From contig CAZITJ010000003.1 in NCBI GenBank assembly GCA_964542135.1, positions 9,049 to 73,048 of the forward strand: a stretch of DNA of 64,000 nt. The letters run 5' to 3'. This document shows, piece by piece, positions 26,872-34,646 of the stretch. A program made the translations under genes and the position numbers. This DNA is from Tichowtungia sp964542135 (GTDB lineage: Bacteria > Verrucomicrobiota > Kiritimatiellia > Kiritimatiellales > Tichowtungiaceae). Under the pieces are notes generated by a model. The model had not been told where the DNA came from and did not search any database. It worked only from the letters and a program-made list of their open reading frames with translations. Position 1 is the first letter of the stretch; every line of letters begins with the position of its first letter.

Positions 26872-27342
26872 ATGAGCGAAACAAAACTGCCGGCTGAACT
26901 GATCAGCTTTATTGAAGACTGGAAAGAGAAAGAGGGAAACCTGATTATGGTTCTGCACAAAGTGCAGGAGCATTACGGCTACATCCCGCGCGAAGTCGCT
27001 TTTGAAGTGGCCGGCCTGCTGGATGTGCCGGTTGCCAAAATCTACGGGGTCATCACCTTCTATCACCTGTTTAAACTGACCGAACCGGGCCGCAACCAGA
27101 TTGCCGTCTGCATGGGCACCGCCTGCTACCTCAAGGGCGGCGAAGACCTGATTCTCGAGCTGGAACGCCAGCTCGGCGTCGGACTCAATACGGTGACCGA
27201 AGACGGTGAGTTCTCCGTCGAGGCCGTGCGCTGCATCGGCTGCTGCGGCCTCGCCCCCGTGATGACGGTCAACGGCGAAGTGTTCGGCAACGTCAAAACC
27301 GGTGAACTCAAAAAAATTCTGGAGAAATTCAGGGGAAATTAA
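26872..27342 (+). CDS. hydC: Hydrogenase NuoE-like subunit (HydC/HndA type)
   Basis: The start at 26872 has AGGAGG just upstream and gives 156 residues. The thioredoxin-like [2Fe-2S] fold shows GYIPREVAFEVAGLLDVPVAKIYGV, CMGTAC and CIGCCGLAP; these supply the four cluster Cys. It is the smallest subunit of trimeric NAD-dependent electron-bifurcating [FeFe] hydrogenases, delivering electrons to the flavin subunit. It is the first gene of the operon, and its stop overlaps the next start (TAATG). Confidence 0.92.
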   Translation: MSETKLPAELISFIEDWKEKEGNLIMVLHKVQEHYGYIPREVAFEVAGLLDVPVAKIYGVITFYHLFKLTEPGRNQIAVCMGTACYLKGGEDLILELERQLGVGLNTVTEDGEFSVEAVRCIGCCGLAPVMTVNGEVFGNVKTGELKKILEKFRGN

Positions 27343-27887
27343 TGCATGCCACCCTGTGCGATCTGATGACGGATCTGGTTCAGAATTCCGTCGAAGCAGA
27401 TGCCGCGGAAATCAGGCTGATCTTCCGCGAACAGGCAGAATGGATTGAATTTGAAATCAAGGACAACGGCAGAGGAATGAGCAGCACCATCCAGGCAAAC
27501 GCAGTGGATCCGTTCTACACAGACGGGCGCAAGCACGCGCACCGGCGTGTCGGTCTCGGCCTGCCCTTCCTGATGCAGACCGCGACCGCGACCGGCGGCG
27601 AAGCAGTGATTGAGTCCGAAGAAGGCCGCGGAACGCGGATCCGCTTCCGGGCTCCGGCCGCGCATGTGGATCTGCCGCCCGTCGGCGATTTTTCCGGTGC
27701 AGCGGTTCAAATGCTGACGCTGGCGCAGGGCGAGCTGAGTCTCCGCCGCGAGCGCGGCAGCTGTGCATATACCCTTTCCCGCAACGAACTGAATGAAATC
27801 CTCGGCGGACTTGAAGATGCCGGCAGCCTGAAACTGCTGCGGACCTATCTGGACTCGCAGGAAGAGGATTTACGAAAGGCAGGATAA
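27342..27887 (+). CDS. GHKL ATPase-domain protein of the hydrogenase operon
   Basis: This 181-residue protein has a histidine-kinase-type ATP-binding domain: N box DLVQNSVEA, G1 box DNGRGM and G2 box VGLGLPF. It lacks the dimerisation/phospho-His domain. The C-terminal 80 residues have no motif I recognise and end with LRTYLDSQEEDLRK. Similar single-domain ATPases are often encoded inside bifurcating-hydrogenase operons, and their job is not established. A regulatory (anti-sigma-like or signalling) or an assembly role is possible. Confidence 0.75.
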   Translation: MHATLCDLMTDLVQNSVEADAAEIRLIFREQAEWIEFEIKDNGRGMSSTIQANAVDPFYTDGRKHAHRRVGLGLPFLMQTATATGGEAVIESEEGRGTRIRFRAPAAHVDLPPVGDFSGAAVQMLTLAQGELSLRRERGSCAYTLSRNELNEILGGLEDAGSLKLLRTYLDSQEEDLRKAG

Positions 27888-27891
27888 CACC

Positions 27892-28290
27892 ATGGCAAAA
27901 CTGACACTCGACGACCTGCGCAAACTGCGCGACGAACAGAAAAAATCGATGGCTCAGCGCGATGCGGAAGGCAAGCGTGCGCAAATCATTATCGGCATGG
28001 GGACCTGCGGCATTGCCGCCGGCGCCAAAACCGTCTTCGACGCATTTCTTGACGAACTGAACAAAGCCGACATCAGCGACGTCACCGTAAAACAGACCGG
28101 CTGCATGGGACTCTGTTTTTCCGAGCCGACGGTGGAGGTCGTCTGCGAGGGCGTTCCGCAGGTGGTGTACGGCAATGTCGACGAAAAAACCGCGCGGCGC
28201 ATTGTCAACGAACACATTAAGGACGGCTCACTGGTCAGCGACCACATTTTCGATAAACCCTCGACGGACATTATTAAAGAGGCGGAATAA
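27892..28290 (+). CDS. HndB-like [2Fe-2S] ferredoxin subunit
   Basis: This 132-residue protein has MTLDDL-type N-terminal helices followed by a thioredoxin-like ferredoxin domain: GMGTCGIAAGAKTVFDAF and KQTGCMGLCFSEPTVEV. The three visible Cys (TC, GC, LC) sit at cluster positions, and a fourth usual Cys is replaced, as in many HndB proteins. It is a small accessory electron-transfer or structural subunit next to the flavin subunit. It starts 4 bp after the ATPase gene stop. Confidence 0.85.
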   Translation: MAKLTLDDLRKLRDEQKKSMAQRDAEGKRAQIIIGMGTCGIAAGAKTVFDAFLDELNKADISDVTVKQTGCMGLCFSEPTVEVVCEGVPQVVYGNVDEKTARRIVNEHIKDGSLVSDHIFDKPSTDIIKEAE

Positions 28291-28292
28291 TC

Positions 28293-30080
28293 ATGGCGTA
28301 TAAGAACTACATTCTGGTGTGCGCGGGGACCGCGTGCGAATCGAACAAAGGCAAGGCGCTCTATGAAGCGCTGGATAAAGAGCTGAAGGCCGCCGGTGCC
28401 GATGCCGAGGCACAGCTTGTCAAGACCGGCTGCTTCGGTTTCTGCGAACAGGGCCCGATCGTAAAGATCCTGCCCGAGGAGACCTTTTATGTGAAGGTCG
28501 GGCCGAAAGATGCCCGCGAAATCGTTGCCGAGCACATTGTCAAGGGACGCCCCGTGGAGCGTCTCATCTATAAAGAGGAAAAAGAGGAAACCGATCCGCG
28601 TTCGGAGGACATCAGCTTCTACCGCAAACAGCTCCGGATTGTGCTGCGCAACTGCGCGGTGATCAACCCGGAGAGTATCGACGAATACATCGCCCGCGAC
28701 GGATACGCCGCCCTCGAGAAAGCCCTCTTCGATATGTCGCCCGACGATGTGCTGAAGGAAGTGCTCGACTCCGGCCTGCGCGGCCGCGGCGGCGCCGGGT
28801 TCCCGACCGGCCGCAAGTGGCAGTTCACCAAAAATGTCGAGGCCGACCAGAAATATGTCGTCTGCAATGCCGATGAAGGCGATCCCGGGGCCTACATGGA
28901 CCGCTCGGTGCTCGAGGGCGATCCTCACTCGGTGCTCGAAGCCATGGCGATCGCCGGCTACACCACCGGTGCATCCAAAGGGTTTATTTACATCCGTGCG
29001 GAATATCCGCTCGCCATTGAGCGCCTGAACAACGCCATCGCACAGGCCAAAGAATACGGCCTGCTCGGTGACAGCATTCTCGGCACCGGTTTTTCGTTTG
29101 ATATTGAGCTCCGTCTCGGCGCGGGCGCTTTCGTCTGCGGTGAAGAAACCGCCCTGCTCGCCTCCATTGAAGGCAATCGCGGCATGCCTGTTCCGCGCCC
29201 GCCCTTCCCGGCTGTCAAAGGCCTGTGGGGCAAGCCGACCGTCATCAACAACGTGGAAACCTATGCCAACATTCCCGTGATCCTGCTCAAGGGCGCCCGG
29301 TGGTTCAGCCGCATCGGCACCGAAACCTCCAAGGGGACCAAGGTCTTCGCGCTCACCGGAAAAATCAACAACTCCGGTCTGATCGAAGTACCCATGGGCA
29401 CCACGCTGCGTGAAATCATCTACGACATCGGCGGCGGCATCGCCGGCGGCAAGCCGTTCAAGGCGGCCCAGACCGGCGGCCCGTCCGGCGGCTGTATCAC
29501 GGCTGAATTTCTCGACACGCCGATTGACTACGAAAGCCTGCAGAAAATCGGATCCATGATGGGCTCCGGCGGAATGATCGTCATGGACGAGGACGACTGC
29601 ATGATCGACGTCACCAAATTCTATCTTGAATTCACCGTGGATGAATCCTGCGGGAAATGCGCCCCCTGCCGTGTCGGCGGACGCACCTGCTACAATATTC
29701 TCGACCGCATCAGCAAAGGCAGCGGCGAGCCGGATGACCTTCAGAAACTCAAGGATATCGGCCACGCCATGCGCAAAGCCTCGCTCTGCGGACTCGGGCA
29801 GACCGCCCCCAACCCGGTCATGTCCACCATGAAATATTTTGAAGAAGAATACCGCGCCCACATTGAGGACAAGAAATGTCCCGCCGGTAAATGCAAACAA
29901 ATGGTGACCTTCACCATCGATGCGGAAAAATGCGTCGGATGCACCGCCTGCGCCCGCAAGTGTCCGGTCGAATGCATCCGCGGCGAAGTCAAAAAGCCGC
30001 ACGTGATTGATCAGGAACAGTGCATCAAATGCGGCCAGTGTTTTGAGGTTTGTAAATTCGACGCCGTCATCAAAGCGTAA
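28293..30080 (+). CDS. hydB: Hydrogenase NuoF-like flavin subunit
   Basis: HydB carries FMN and binds NAD(H); in bifurcating hydrogenases it is the likely bifurcation site. The 595-residue protein has three parts. An N-terminal thioredoxin-like ferredoxin (residues 1-90) has CAGTACES and CFGFCEQGP. The NuoF core has RGRGGAGFPTGRKW, GDPGAYMDRSVLEGDPH, GAGAFVCGEETALLASIEG and ESCGKCAPCRVG for a [4Fe-4S] cluster. A C-terminal pair of [4Fe-4S] motifs is CVGCTACARKCPVEC and CIKCGQCFEVC. It is two bases downstream of the HndB-like gene. Confidence 0.96.
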   Translation: MAYKNYILVCAGTACESNKGKALYEALDKELKAAGADAEAQLVKTGCFGFCEQGPIVKILPEETFYVKVGPKDAREIVAEHIVKGRPVERLIYKEEKEETDPRSEDISFYRKQLRIVLRNCAVINPESIDEYIARDGYAALEKALFDMSPDDVLKEVLDSGLRGRGGAGFPTGRKWQFTKNVEADQKYVVCNADEGDPGAYMDRSVLEGDPHSVLEAMAIAGYTTGASKGFIYIRAEYPLAIERLNNAIAQAKEYGLLGDSILGTGFSFDIELRLGAGAFVCGEETALLASIEGNRGMPVPRPPFPAVKGLWGKPTVINNVETYANIPVILLKGARWFSRIGTETSKGTKVFALTGKINNSGLIEVPMGTTLREIIYDIGGGIAGGKPFKAAQTGGPSGGCITAEFLDTPIDYESLQKIGSMMGSGGMIVMDEDDCMIDVTKFYLEFTVDESCGKCAPCRVGGRTCYNILDRISKGSGEPDDLQKLKDIGHAMRKASLCGLGQTAPNPVMSTMKYFEEEYRAHIEDKKCPAGKCKQMVTFTIDAEKCVGCTACARKCPVECIRGEVKKPHVIDQEQCIKCGQCFEVCKFDAVIKA

Positions 30081-30092
30081 ACGGAGAATCCC

Positions 30093-31841
30093 ATGAACAA
30101 GTTTGAACTCGAAATCAACGGCATCCCGGTCTCGGTGGAGCCCGGCACCTCGATTCTCGACGCGGCCAAACAGGTCGGCGTCAAAATCCCGAAACTGTGT
30201 TTTCACCACGACCTCGAACCGTGGGCCGCCTGCGGCATCTGCGTCGTCAAGGTGGAAGGCTCGCCGAAAATGCTGCGCGCCTGCGCCACCGCCGCCGGGC
30301 CCGGCATGAAGGTCATCACCCACGACCCCGAAATCGTCACGGTACGCCGCACGGTGCTGGAGCTGATCCTTTCGACGCATCCGAACGACTGTCTGCAGTG
30401 CAGCCGCAACGGAAACTGCGAACTGCAGACTCTCGCCGAAGAATTCGGCATCCGCGAGGTGCCCTATGAAAAACGCCTGCGCGATCTGCCGACGGACAGC
30501 TCCACACCGTCCATTGTGCTCAATCCGGAAAAATGCATTCTGTGCGGACGCTGCGCCAAGGTCTGTCAGGACATGCAGGACGTCTGGGCGCTCGAATTTG
30601 TCGGGCGCGGCGAGAACACCCGCATTGCGCCGACAGCCGATGTCAATCTCAATGAAAGCCCGTGCATTAAATGCGGACAGTGCTCGGCGCACTGCCCGGT
30701 CGGCGCCATCTATGAAAACGACCAGACCCGCACGGTCTGGAACGCTCTTGAGAAAAACAGGAAGCACTGCGTTGTACAGATTGCTCCCGCCGTGCGCGTG
30801 GCCATCGGCGAGGCCTTTGATCTGGAGCCGGGCACCCTGTCCACCGGGCAGCTCTACGCCGCGCTGCGCCGGATCGGTTTCGACGCGGTCTTCGACACCA
30901 ATTTCAGCGCCGACCTCACCATTCTTGAAGAAGGCACCGAGTTTGTGCAGCGCGTCACGGAAGGCGGCGTGCTGCCGCAGATCACCTCCTGCTGCCCGGC
31001 GTGGACCGACTACATGGAAAAATATGCATCGGACTTCATCCCGAACTTTTCATCGGCCAAGTCTCCCCAGCAGATGCTGGGTGCCATGGCCAAAACCTAC
31101 TATGCCGACCATGTCGGCGTTGCACCCGAAGACATGTTCGTGGTGTCCGTGATGCCCTGCACCGCGAAAAAATTTGAAGTGGACCGCTGCGCCACCATGA
31201 AGGCCTCCGGCCAGCAGGACGTGGATGTATCCATCACCACCCGTGAACTGGCCCGCATGATCAAACAGGCCGGCATCGACTTCAACAATCTTCCCGAAGA
31301 GAAAGCCGACAGCCTGCTCGGCGAGTATTCCGGGGCCGGCACCATCTTCGGCGTCACCGGCGGGGTCATGGAAGCCGCGCTGCGCTCGGCCTACTATCTC
31401 ATCACCAAAGAAGATCTGGAGGATGTCAACTTCAGAGATGTTCGCGGCCTTGAAGGCGTCAAGGCGGCCGAGGTGGACATCAAAGGCACCCGCGTGCGCG
31501 TCGCCGTCGCCCATCAGATGGGCAACGTCGAAGCTCTGCTCAATCAGATTCGCGAAGCGAAGGCTCAGGGCAAAGAACCGCCCTTCCATTTTATTGAAGT
31601 CATGGCCTGCCGGGGCGGCTGCATCGGCGGCGGCGGGCAGCCCCACGGTGCCACCGATGAAGTCCGTCTGAAGCGCACCGAGGGGATTTACAGTGACGAC
31701 GAGAAGTGTGTCCAGCGCTGCTCACACCACAACCCGCAGATCATCAAAATCTACGAGGACTTCCTCGGCGAACCGCTCAGCCACAAAGCGCATGAGCTGC
31801 TGCACACCAAATATCAGGAGCGCGACGTTTACAAAAAATAA
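30093..31841 (+). CDS. hydA: [FeFe] hydrogenase catalytic subunit (bifurcating, group A3-like)
   Basis: This 582-residue enzyme has an N-terminal [2Fe-2S] domain (CFHHDLEPWAACGICVVKV), a His-ligated [4Fe-4S] site (HPNDCLQCSRNGNCELQ), two ferredoxin clusters (CILCGRCAKVC, CIKCGQCSAHC) and the H-cluster signatures TSCCPAWTDY, MPCTAKKFE and MACRGGCIGGGGQP. All H-cluster Cys are present. With HydB and the NuoE-like subunit it would couple NADH plus reduced ferredoxin to H2 formation, or the reverse. The SD is GGAG. It is the last gene of the operon, with a strong terminator 60 bp after the stop. Confidence 0.97.
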   Translation: MNKFELEINGIPVSVEPGTSILDAAKQVGVKIPKLCFHHDLEPWAACGICVVKVEGSPKMLRACATAAGPGMKVITHDPEIVTVRRTVLELILSTHPNDCLQCSRNGNCELQTLAEEFGIREVPYEKRLRDLPTDSSTPSIVLNPEKCILCGRCAKVCQDMQDVWALEFVGRGENTRIAPTADVNLNESPCIKCGQCSAHCPVGAIYENDQTRTVWNALEKNRKHCVVQIAPAVRVAIGEAFDLEPGTLSTGQLYAALRRIGFDAVFDTNFSADLTILEEGTEFVQRVTEGGVLPQITSCCPAWTDYMEKYASDFIPNFSSAKSPQQMLGAMAKTYYADHVGVAPEDMFVVSVMPCTAKKFEVDRCATMKASGQQDVDVSITTRELARMIKQAGIDFNNLPEEKADSLLGEYSGAGTIFGVTGGVMEAALRSAYYLITKEDLEDVNFRDVRGLEGVKAAEVDIKGTRVRVAVAHQMGNVEALLNQIREAKAQGKEPPFHFIEVMACRGGCIGGGGQPHGATDEVRLKRTEGIYSDDEKCVQRCSHHNPQIIKIYEDFLGEPLSHKAHELLHTKYQERDVYKK

Positions 31842-31898
31842 TGCGCTGCAACCGCAGAGGCGTTATCAGAAAACAGTAACGGGTTCTCTGAACGTACG

Positions 31899-31926
31899 AA
31901 CGCCCCGGCCTCATCGCCGGGGCGTT
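31899..31926. terminator. Bidirectional terminator between hydA and the TrmH-family gene
   Basis: AACGCCCCGGC (31899-31909) and GCCGGGGCGTT (31916-31926) form an 11-bp stem with a 6-nt loop and short flanking T and A tracts. It separates two convergent genes. Confidence 0.8.
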
Positions 31927-32016
31927 TCCATTGTTGGGGACAGACCGCCGGGCTGTCTGCACCTGAGATCCGCGCACGTATTCCGCATGCCTCACGGATC
32001 CGGTGAGAAATGCGGG

Positions 32017-32643
32017 TCAGGTGCGGGAGCGCTGACGGACGGCTTCGTAGAGGCAGACGCCGGTTGCCACGGATACATTCAGGCAGGGAACGTGCCCGGC
32101 CATGGGGATCGTCAGCAGCAGATCGCACTTTTCCTGCGACAATCTCCGCATCCCTTTTTCTTCCGACCCCATCATCATGGCCAGAGGACCGGAGAGGTCC
32201 GCCTCATACAGATCCTGCGTCCCCTGGTGATCCGAGGTTCCCGCAACAAAAAGACCCCGCTCTTTGAGCGCATCAATCGTGCGCGCCAGGTTCGACACTC
32301 GAAAAATCGGCGTCCGGGAGGCCCCGCCGCAACTGATCCGGGCCGCCGTATCCGTCACAGCGACCGATTTATTGCGGGGAATGATGACCGCATCCACCCC
32401 GGCACCGTTTGCCGTGCGGATACAGGCCCCCAGATTATGCGGATCCTGCAGGCCGTCCAGAATCAGCACGAACGGCTTGTCGACTTTTTGAAGCAAACCG
32501 ATCAGCTCCGATTCCTCCTTGATCAATGGCTTCCCGGCAGCGCCCCTTGAGTGCTTATTCTCCCGCCCCTGTCTGCGGCCGGATCCGGAACGGCGTTTTG
32601 AACCCGGGTTTCGTCCGGAATTGGATTTTTTCGATGTTTTCAT
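32017..32643 (-). CDS. SpoU/TrmH-family RNA 2'-O-methyltransferase (RlmB-like)
   Basis: This 208-residue protein has a Lys/Arg/Gly-rich first 40 residues, then the SPOUT fold. ILDGLQDPHNLGACIRTANGAGVDAVI is motif 1, MMMGSEEKGMRR is motif 2 and IPMAGHVPCLNVSVATGVCLYEA is motif 3, the trefoil-knot AdoMet site. It most resembles the 23S rRNA G2251 enzyme RlmB, but the N-terminal RNA-binding domain is short. The substrate is therefore not certain. Confidence 0.85.
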   Translation of the reverse strand: MKTSKKSNSGRNPGSKRRSGSGRRQGRENKHSRGAAGKPLIKEESELIGLLQKVDKPFVLILDGLQDPHNLGACIRTANGAGVDAVIIPRNKSVAVTDTAARISCGGASRTPIFRVSNLARTIDALKERGLFVAGTSDHQGTQDLYEADLSGPLAMMMGSEEKGMRRLSQEKCDLLLTIPMAGHVPCLNVSVATGVCLYEAVRQRSRT

Positions 32644-32747
32644 AAAAGCGCTCCTGAAAAAACATACACGTTATACGCATGAACCCCGCAACCGCCTAAT
32701 ACCATTGATGAAAAGTTCATCTCAAACAACCATTTACCTGCACCATC

Positions 32748-32825
32748 AAAACAGGTAGAAAAGAGACCTGTTTTCTGCGGCGAGGGGTTTCCCTGACCCA
32801 AGGGAGGATTTTGCAGAGCAAAATC
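32748..32825 (+). promoter_or_regulatory. Structured leader, upstream part
   Basis: AAAACAGGT (32748-32756) pairs with ACCTGTTTT (32766-32774). The same CAGGTA can instead pair with TACCTG at 32735-32740. GATTTTGC (32807-32814) and GCAAAATC (32818-32825) form a perfect 8-bp stem. The 320-bp gap between the TrmH-family gene and the TM1266-like gene holds these hairpins, a TTATTCGTTATTTGTTATT repeat and the attenuator at 32913-32956. Confidence 0.45.
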
Positions 32826-32912
32826 AGTTATTCGTTATTTGTTATTAGTGAATGGGGAACATCCATCCTGATTAACTGATAACCCTTAGCAGGTAACTGA
32901 CACCCCCTTTTC

Positions 32913-32956
32913 CCGCCGCAGAAATGCGGCGGTGTTTTTTTGTCCGCCGCAGGAGG
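32913..32956 (+). promoter_or_regulatory. Terminator/antiterminator-like element ahead of the maturation genes
   Basis: CCGCCGCA (32913-32920), a GAAA loop and TGCGGCGG (32925-32932), followed by TG and seven T, make a textbook intrinsic terminator. A second CCGCCGC (32944-32950) can pair with the same GCGGCGG, which would disrupt the terminator. The Shine-Dalgarno AGGAGG (32951-32956) follows at once. Two mutually exclusive hairpins at a gene start suggest attenuation. Confidence 0.6.
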
Positions 32957-32963
32957 ACAAAAA

Positions 32964-33215
32964 ATGAAAAAGAGACTGGGATTTGTCGGCATCATTATTG
33001 AAGAGCGCGAGGCCAACGCCGCGGCGGTCAATGACCTGCTGGGTCAGTTCGGCAGCCTCATCGTCGCCCGTATGGGCGTCCCGTACGAAAAACGGGGCTG
33101 TTCAACCATCACCCTCATCGTCGACAGCACCACCGACGAGCTCGGGGTCCTCACCGGCAAACTCGGCAGCCTGTCCGGCGTCTCCGTCAAATCCATGTTA
33201 AGTAAAGAGAGATAA
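32964..33215 (+). CDS. Iron-only hydrogenase system regulator (TM1266-like)
   Basis: The start at 32964, seven bases after AGGAGG, gives 83 residues. RLGFVGIIIEEREANAAAVNDLL, ARMGVPYEKRGCSTITLIVD and GVLTGKLGSLSGVSVKSML fit the NikR-C/ACT-like TM1266 family, which is nearly always encoded beside hydE/F/G. It probably binds a small ligand and regulates hydrogenase genes or maturation; the mechanism is unproven. It is the first gene after the attenuator-like leader. Confidence 0.88.
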   Translation: MKKRLGFVGIIIEEREANAAAVNDLLGQFGSLIVARMGVPYEKRGCSTITLIVDSTTDELGVLTGKLGSLSGVSVKSMLSKER

Positions 33216-33278
33216 CCACGGAAAACACTGAATACACAGAAGAGAATCATTTCCGTGTTTTCTGTGTATTCCGTGGTT
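33214..33278. repeat. Hairpin repeat, CCACGGAA type
   Basis: AACCACGGAA at 33214 and TTCCGTGGTT ending at 33278 are perfect arms, with further imperfect pairing inside (ACACTGAATACACAGAA / TTCTGTGTATT). It overlaps the TM1266-like stop codon and fills the gap to the aspartase gene, leaving no Shine-Dalgarno there. Confidence 0.75.
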
Positions 33279-33286
33279 AAAAAAAC

Positions 33287-34618
33287 ATGAGCACCAGAAT
33301 TGAAAAAGATTGTTTGGGTAAAATGGAACTCCCGGATGACTGCCCGTGGGGAATCCATACGGAGCGGGCGATGCAGAATTTTCCAATCCCTGGAAACAGC
33401 GTGAGCCCGCGCCTGCTGACAGCGTATTTTCAGGTCAAAAAAGCCTGCGCCTTAGCCAACAAGGAGCTGGGCTATCTCGACAATGCCGATGCCATCGTTG
33501 CTGCAATTGATGGGCTTCAAGTTTCAAATTTCCAGTTTCAAGTTTCCCTCCCCGCCCTTCAGGGCGGAGCCGGAACCTCGACCCATATGATGGTCAACGA
33601 AATCATTGGTCACCACGCATCCGCTCACCCGATCGAAGAGGTTAATCTGCACCAGTCGACCAACGACACCTACCCCACCGCGCTGAAAATCGCCGCCATC
33701 TATGGTGTACGCGAACTGAGCGAAGCCATGGCAAAATTACAAGGCGTGTTTCAACAGTTAGAAAAAGGCACCTCGTGCCTTCCAATCCTTGGAAAAACCG
33801 AACTGGTCGATGCGGTGCCACTGACGATGGGCGCGCAGTTCGCCTCCTTCGCCGAAGCCTTTGCACGCGACCGCTGGCGCACCTTCAAATGCGAAGAGCG
33901 CCTGCGCACGGTCAACCTCGGCGGAACCGCCGTCGGCACCGGCCTGTCCGCACCGCGCAGCTATATTTTTCTCGCCATCGAAAAACTGCGCGAAGTGACC
34001 GGACTGGGCCTGAGCCGCGCCGAGAACATGGTCGAAGCGACCGCCAACGCCGACTGCTTCGTCGAAGTCTCCGGCATCCTGAATGCCGCCGCGGTCAACC
34101 TGATCAAGGTCGGCGATGACCTGCGCCGCCTCGCGATGCTCGGCGAAATCAACCTGCCTGCCGTGCAGGCCGGATCATCCATTATGCCCGGCAAAGTCAA
34201 CCCGGTCATTCTGGAAAGCGTGATCCAGATCGGCATCAAGGTCAAAGCCAACAACACGATTGTGGCCGACTGCGCCGCGCGCGGCTCGCTGCAGATCTGC
34301 GAGTTTATGCCGCTGCTGGCCGACGCCCTGCTCGAATCGATCGACCTGCTGATCGCCGCCTCCGGAATGCTTTCCAAACACGCCGAAGGAATTGACGCCG
34401 ATCAAGACAGATGTCTGGAGCGCCTGGTTGCTTCCCCCGAAATCATCACCGCCTTTATTCCAATGCTTGGATACGACCGCTGCACCGAATTGGTGCAGAA
34501 ATACGGAGAACAAACCGGGCTGACCGTCCGCAAATTTCTGGAACAGGAACTGGGAAAAGAAACCGTCAAAAAAACGCTCGCACCTCAAAATTTAATGGCA
34601 CTGGGGCACACGAATTAA
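33287..34618 (+). CDS. Aspartate ammonia-lyase-like protein of the hydrogenase maturation block
   Basis: This 443-residue aspartase/fumarase-superfamily protein has RIEKDCLGKMELPDDCPWGIH and NFPIPG at the N-terminus, GGAGTSTHMMVNEII, NLHQSTNDTYPTALK and the superfamily signature GSSIMPGKVNP. Aspartase-type genes frequently accompany hydE/F/G and may supply ammonium or fumarate during H-cluster assembly; that link is contextual. No Shine-Dalgarno precedes the ATG. Codons for QVSNFQFQVSLPALQ, before GGAGTS, are encoded by repeat-like DNA (33515-33567). Confidence 0.85.
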   Translation: MSTRIEKDCLGKMELPDDCPWGIHTERAMQNFPIPGNSVSPRLLTAYFQVKKACALANKELGYLDNADAIVAAIDGLQVSNFQFQVSLPALQGGAGTSTHMMVNEIIGHHASAHPIEEVNLHQSTNDTYPTALKIAAIYGVRELSEAMAKLQGVFQQLEKGTSCLPILGKTELVDAVPLTMGAQFASFAEAFARDRWRTFKCEERLRTVNLGGTAVGTGLSAPRSYIFLAIEKLREVTGLGLSRAENMVEATANADCFVEVSGILNAAAVNLIKVGDDLRRLAMLGEINLPAVQAGSSIMPGKVNPVILESVIQIGIKVKANNTIVADCAARGSLQICEFMPLLADALLESIDLLIAASGMLSKHAEGIDADQDRCLERLVASPEIITAFIPMLGYDRCTELVQKYGEQTGLTVRKFLEQELGKETVKKTLAPQNLMALGHTN

Positions 34619-34634
34619 CCACGGAATTCCGTGG
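34619..34634. repeat. Collapsed CCACGGAA palindrome
   Basis: CCACGGAATTCCGTGG is a perfect 16-bp palindrome made of the arms of the repeat at 33214-33278 without its loop. It fills the gap between the aspartase and hydF stop/start. Confidence 0.7.
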
Positions 34635-34646
34635 TGAACAAATAAC

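Noticed and set aside
23152..30767. Long open frames opposite uvrB (828 codons, plus) and opposite hydA-hydB (937 codons, minus)
   Set aside because: Their partners on the other strand carry full family motifs; high-GC codon bias keeps the opposite frame open.
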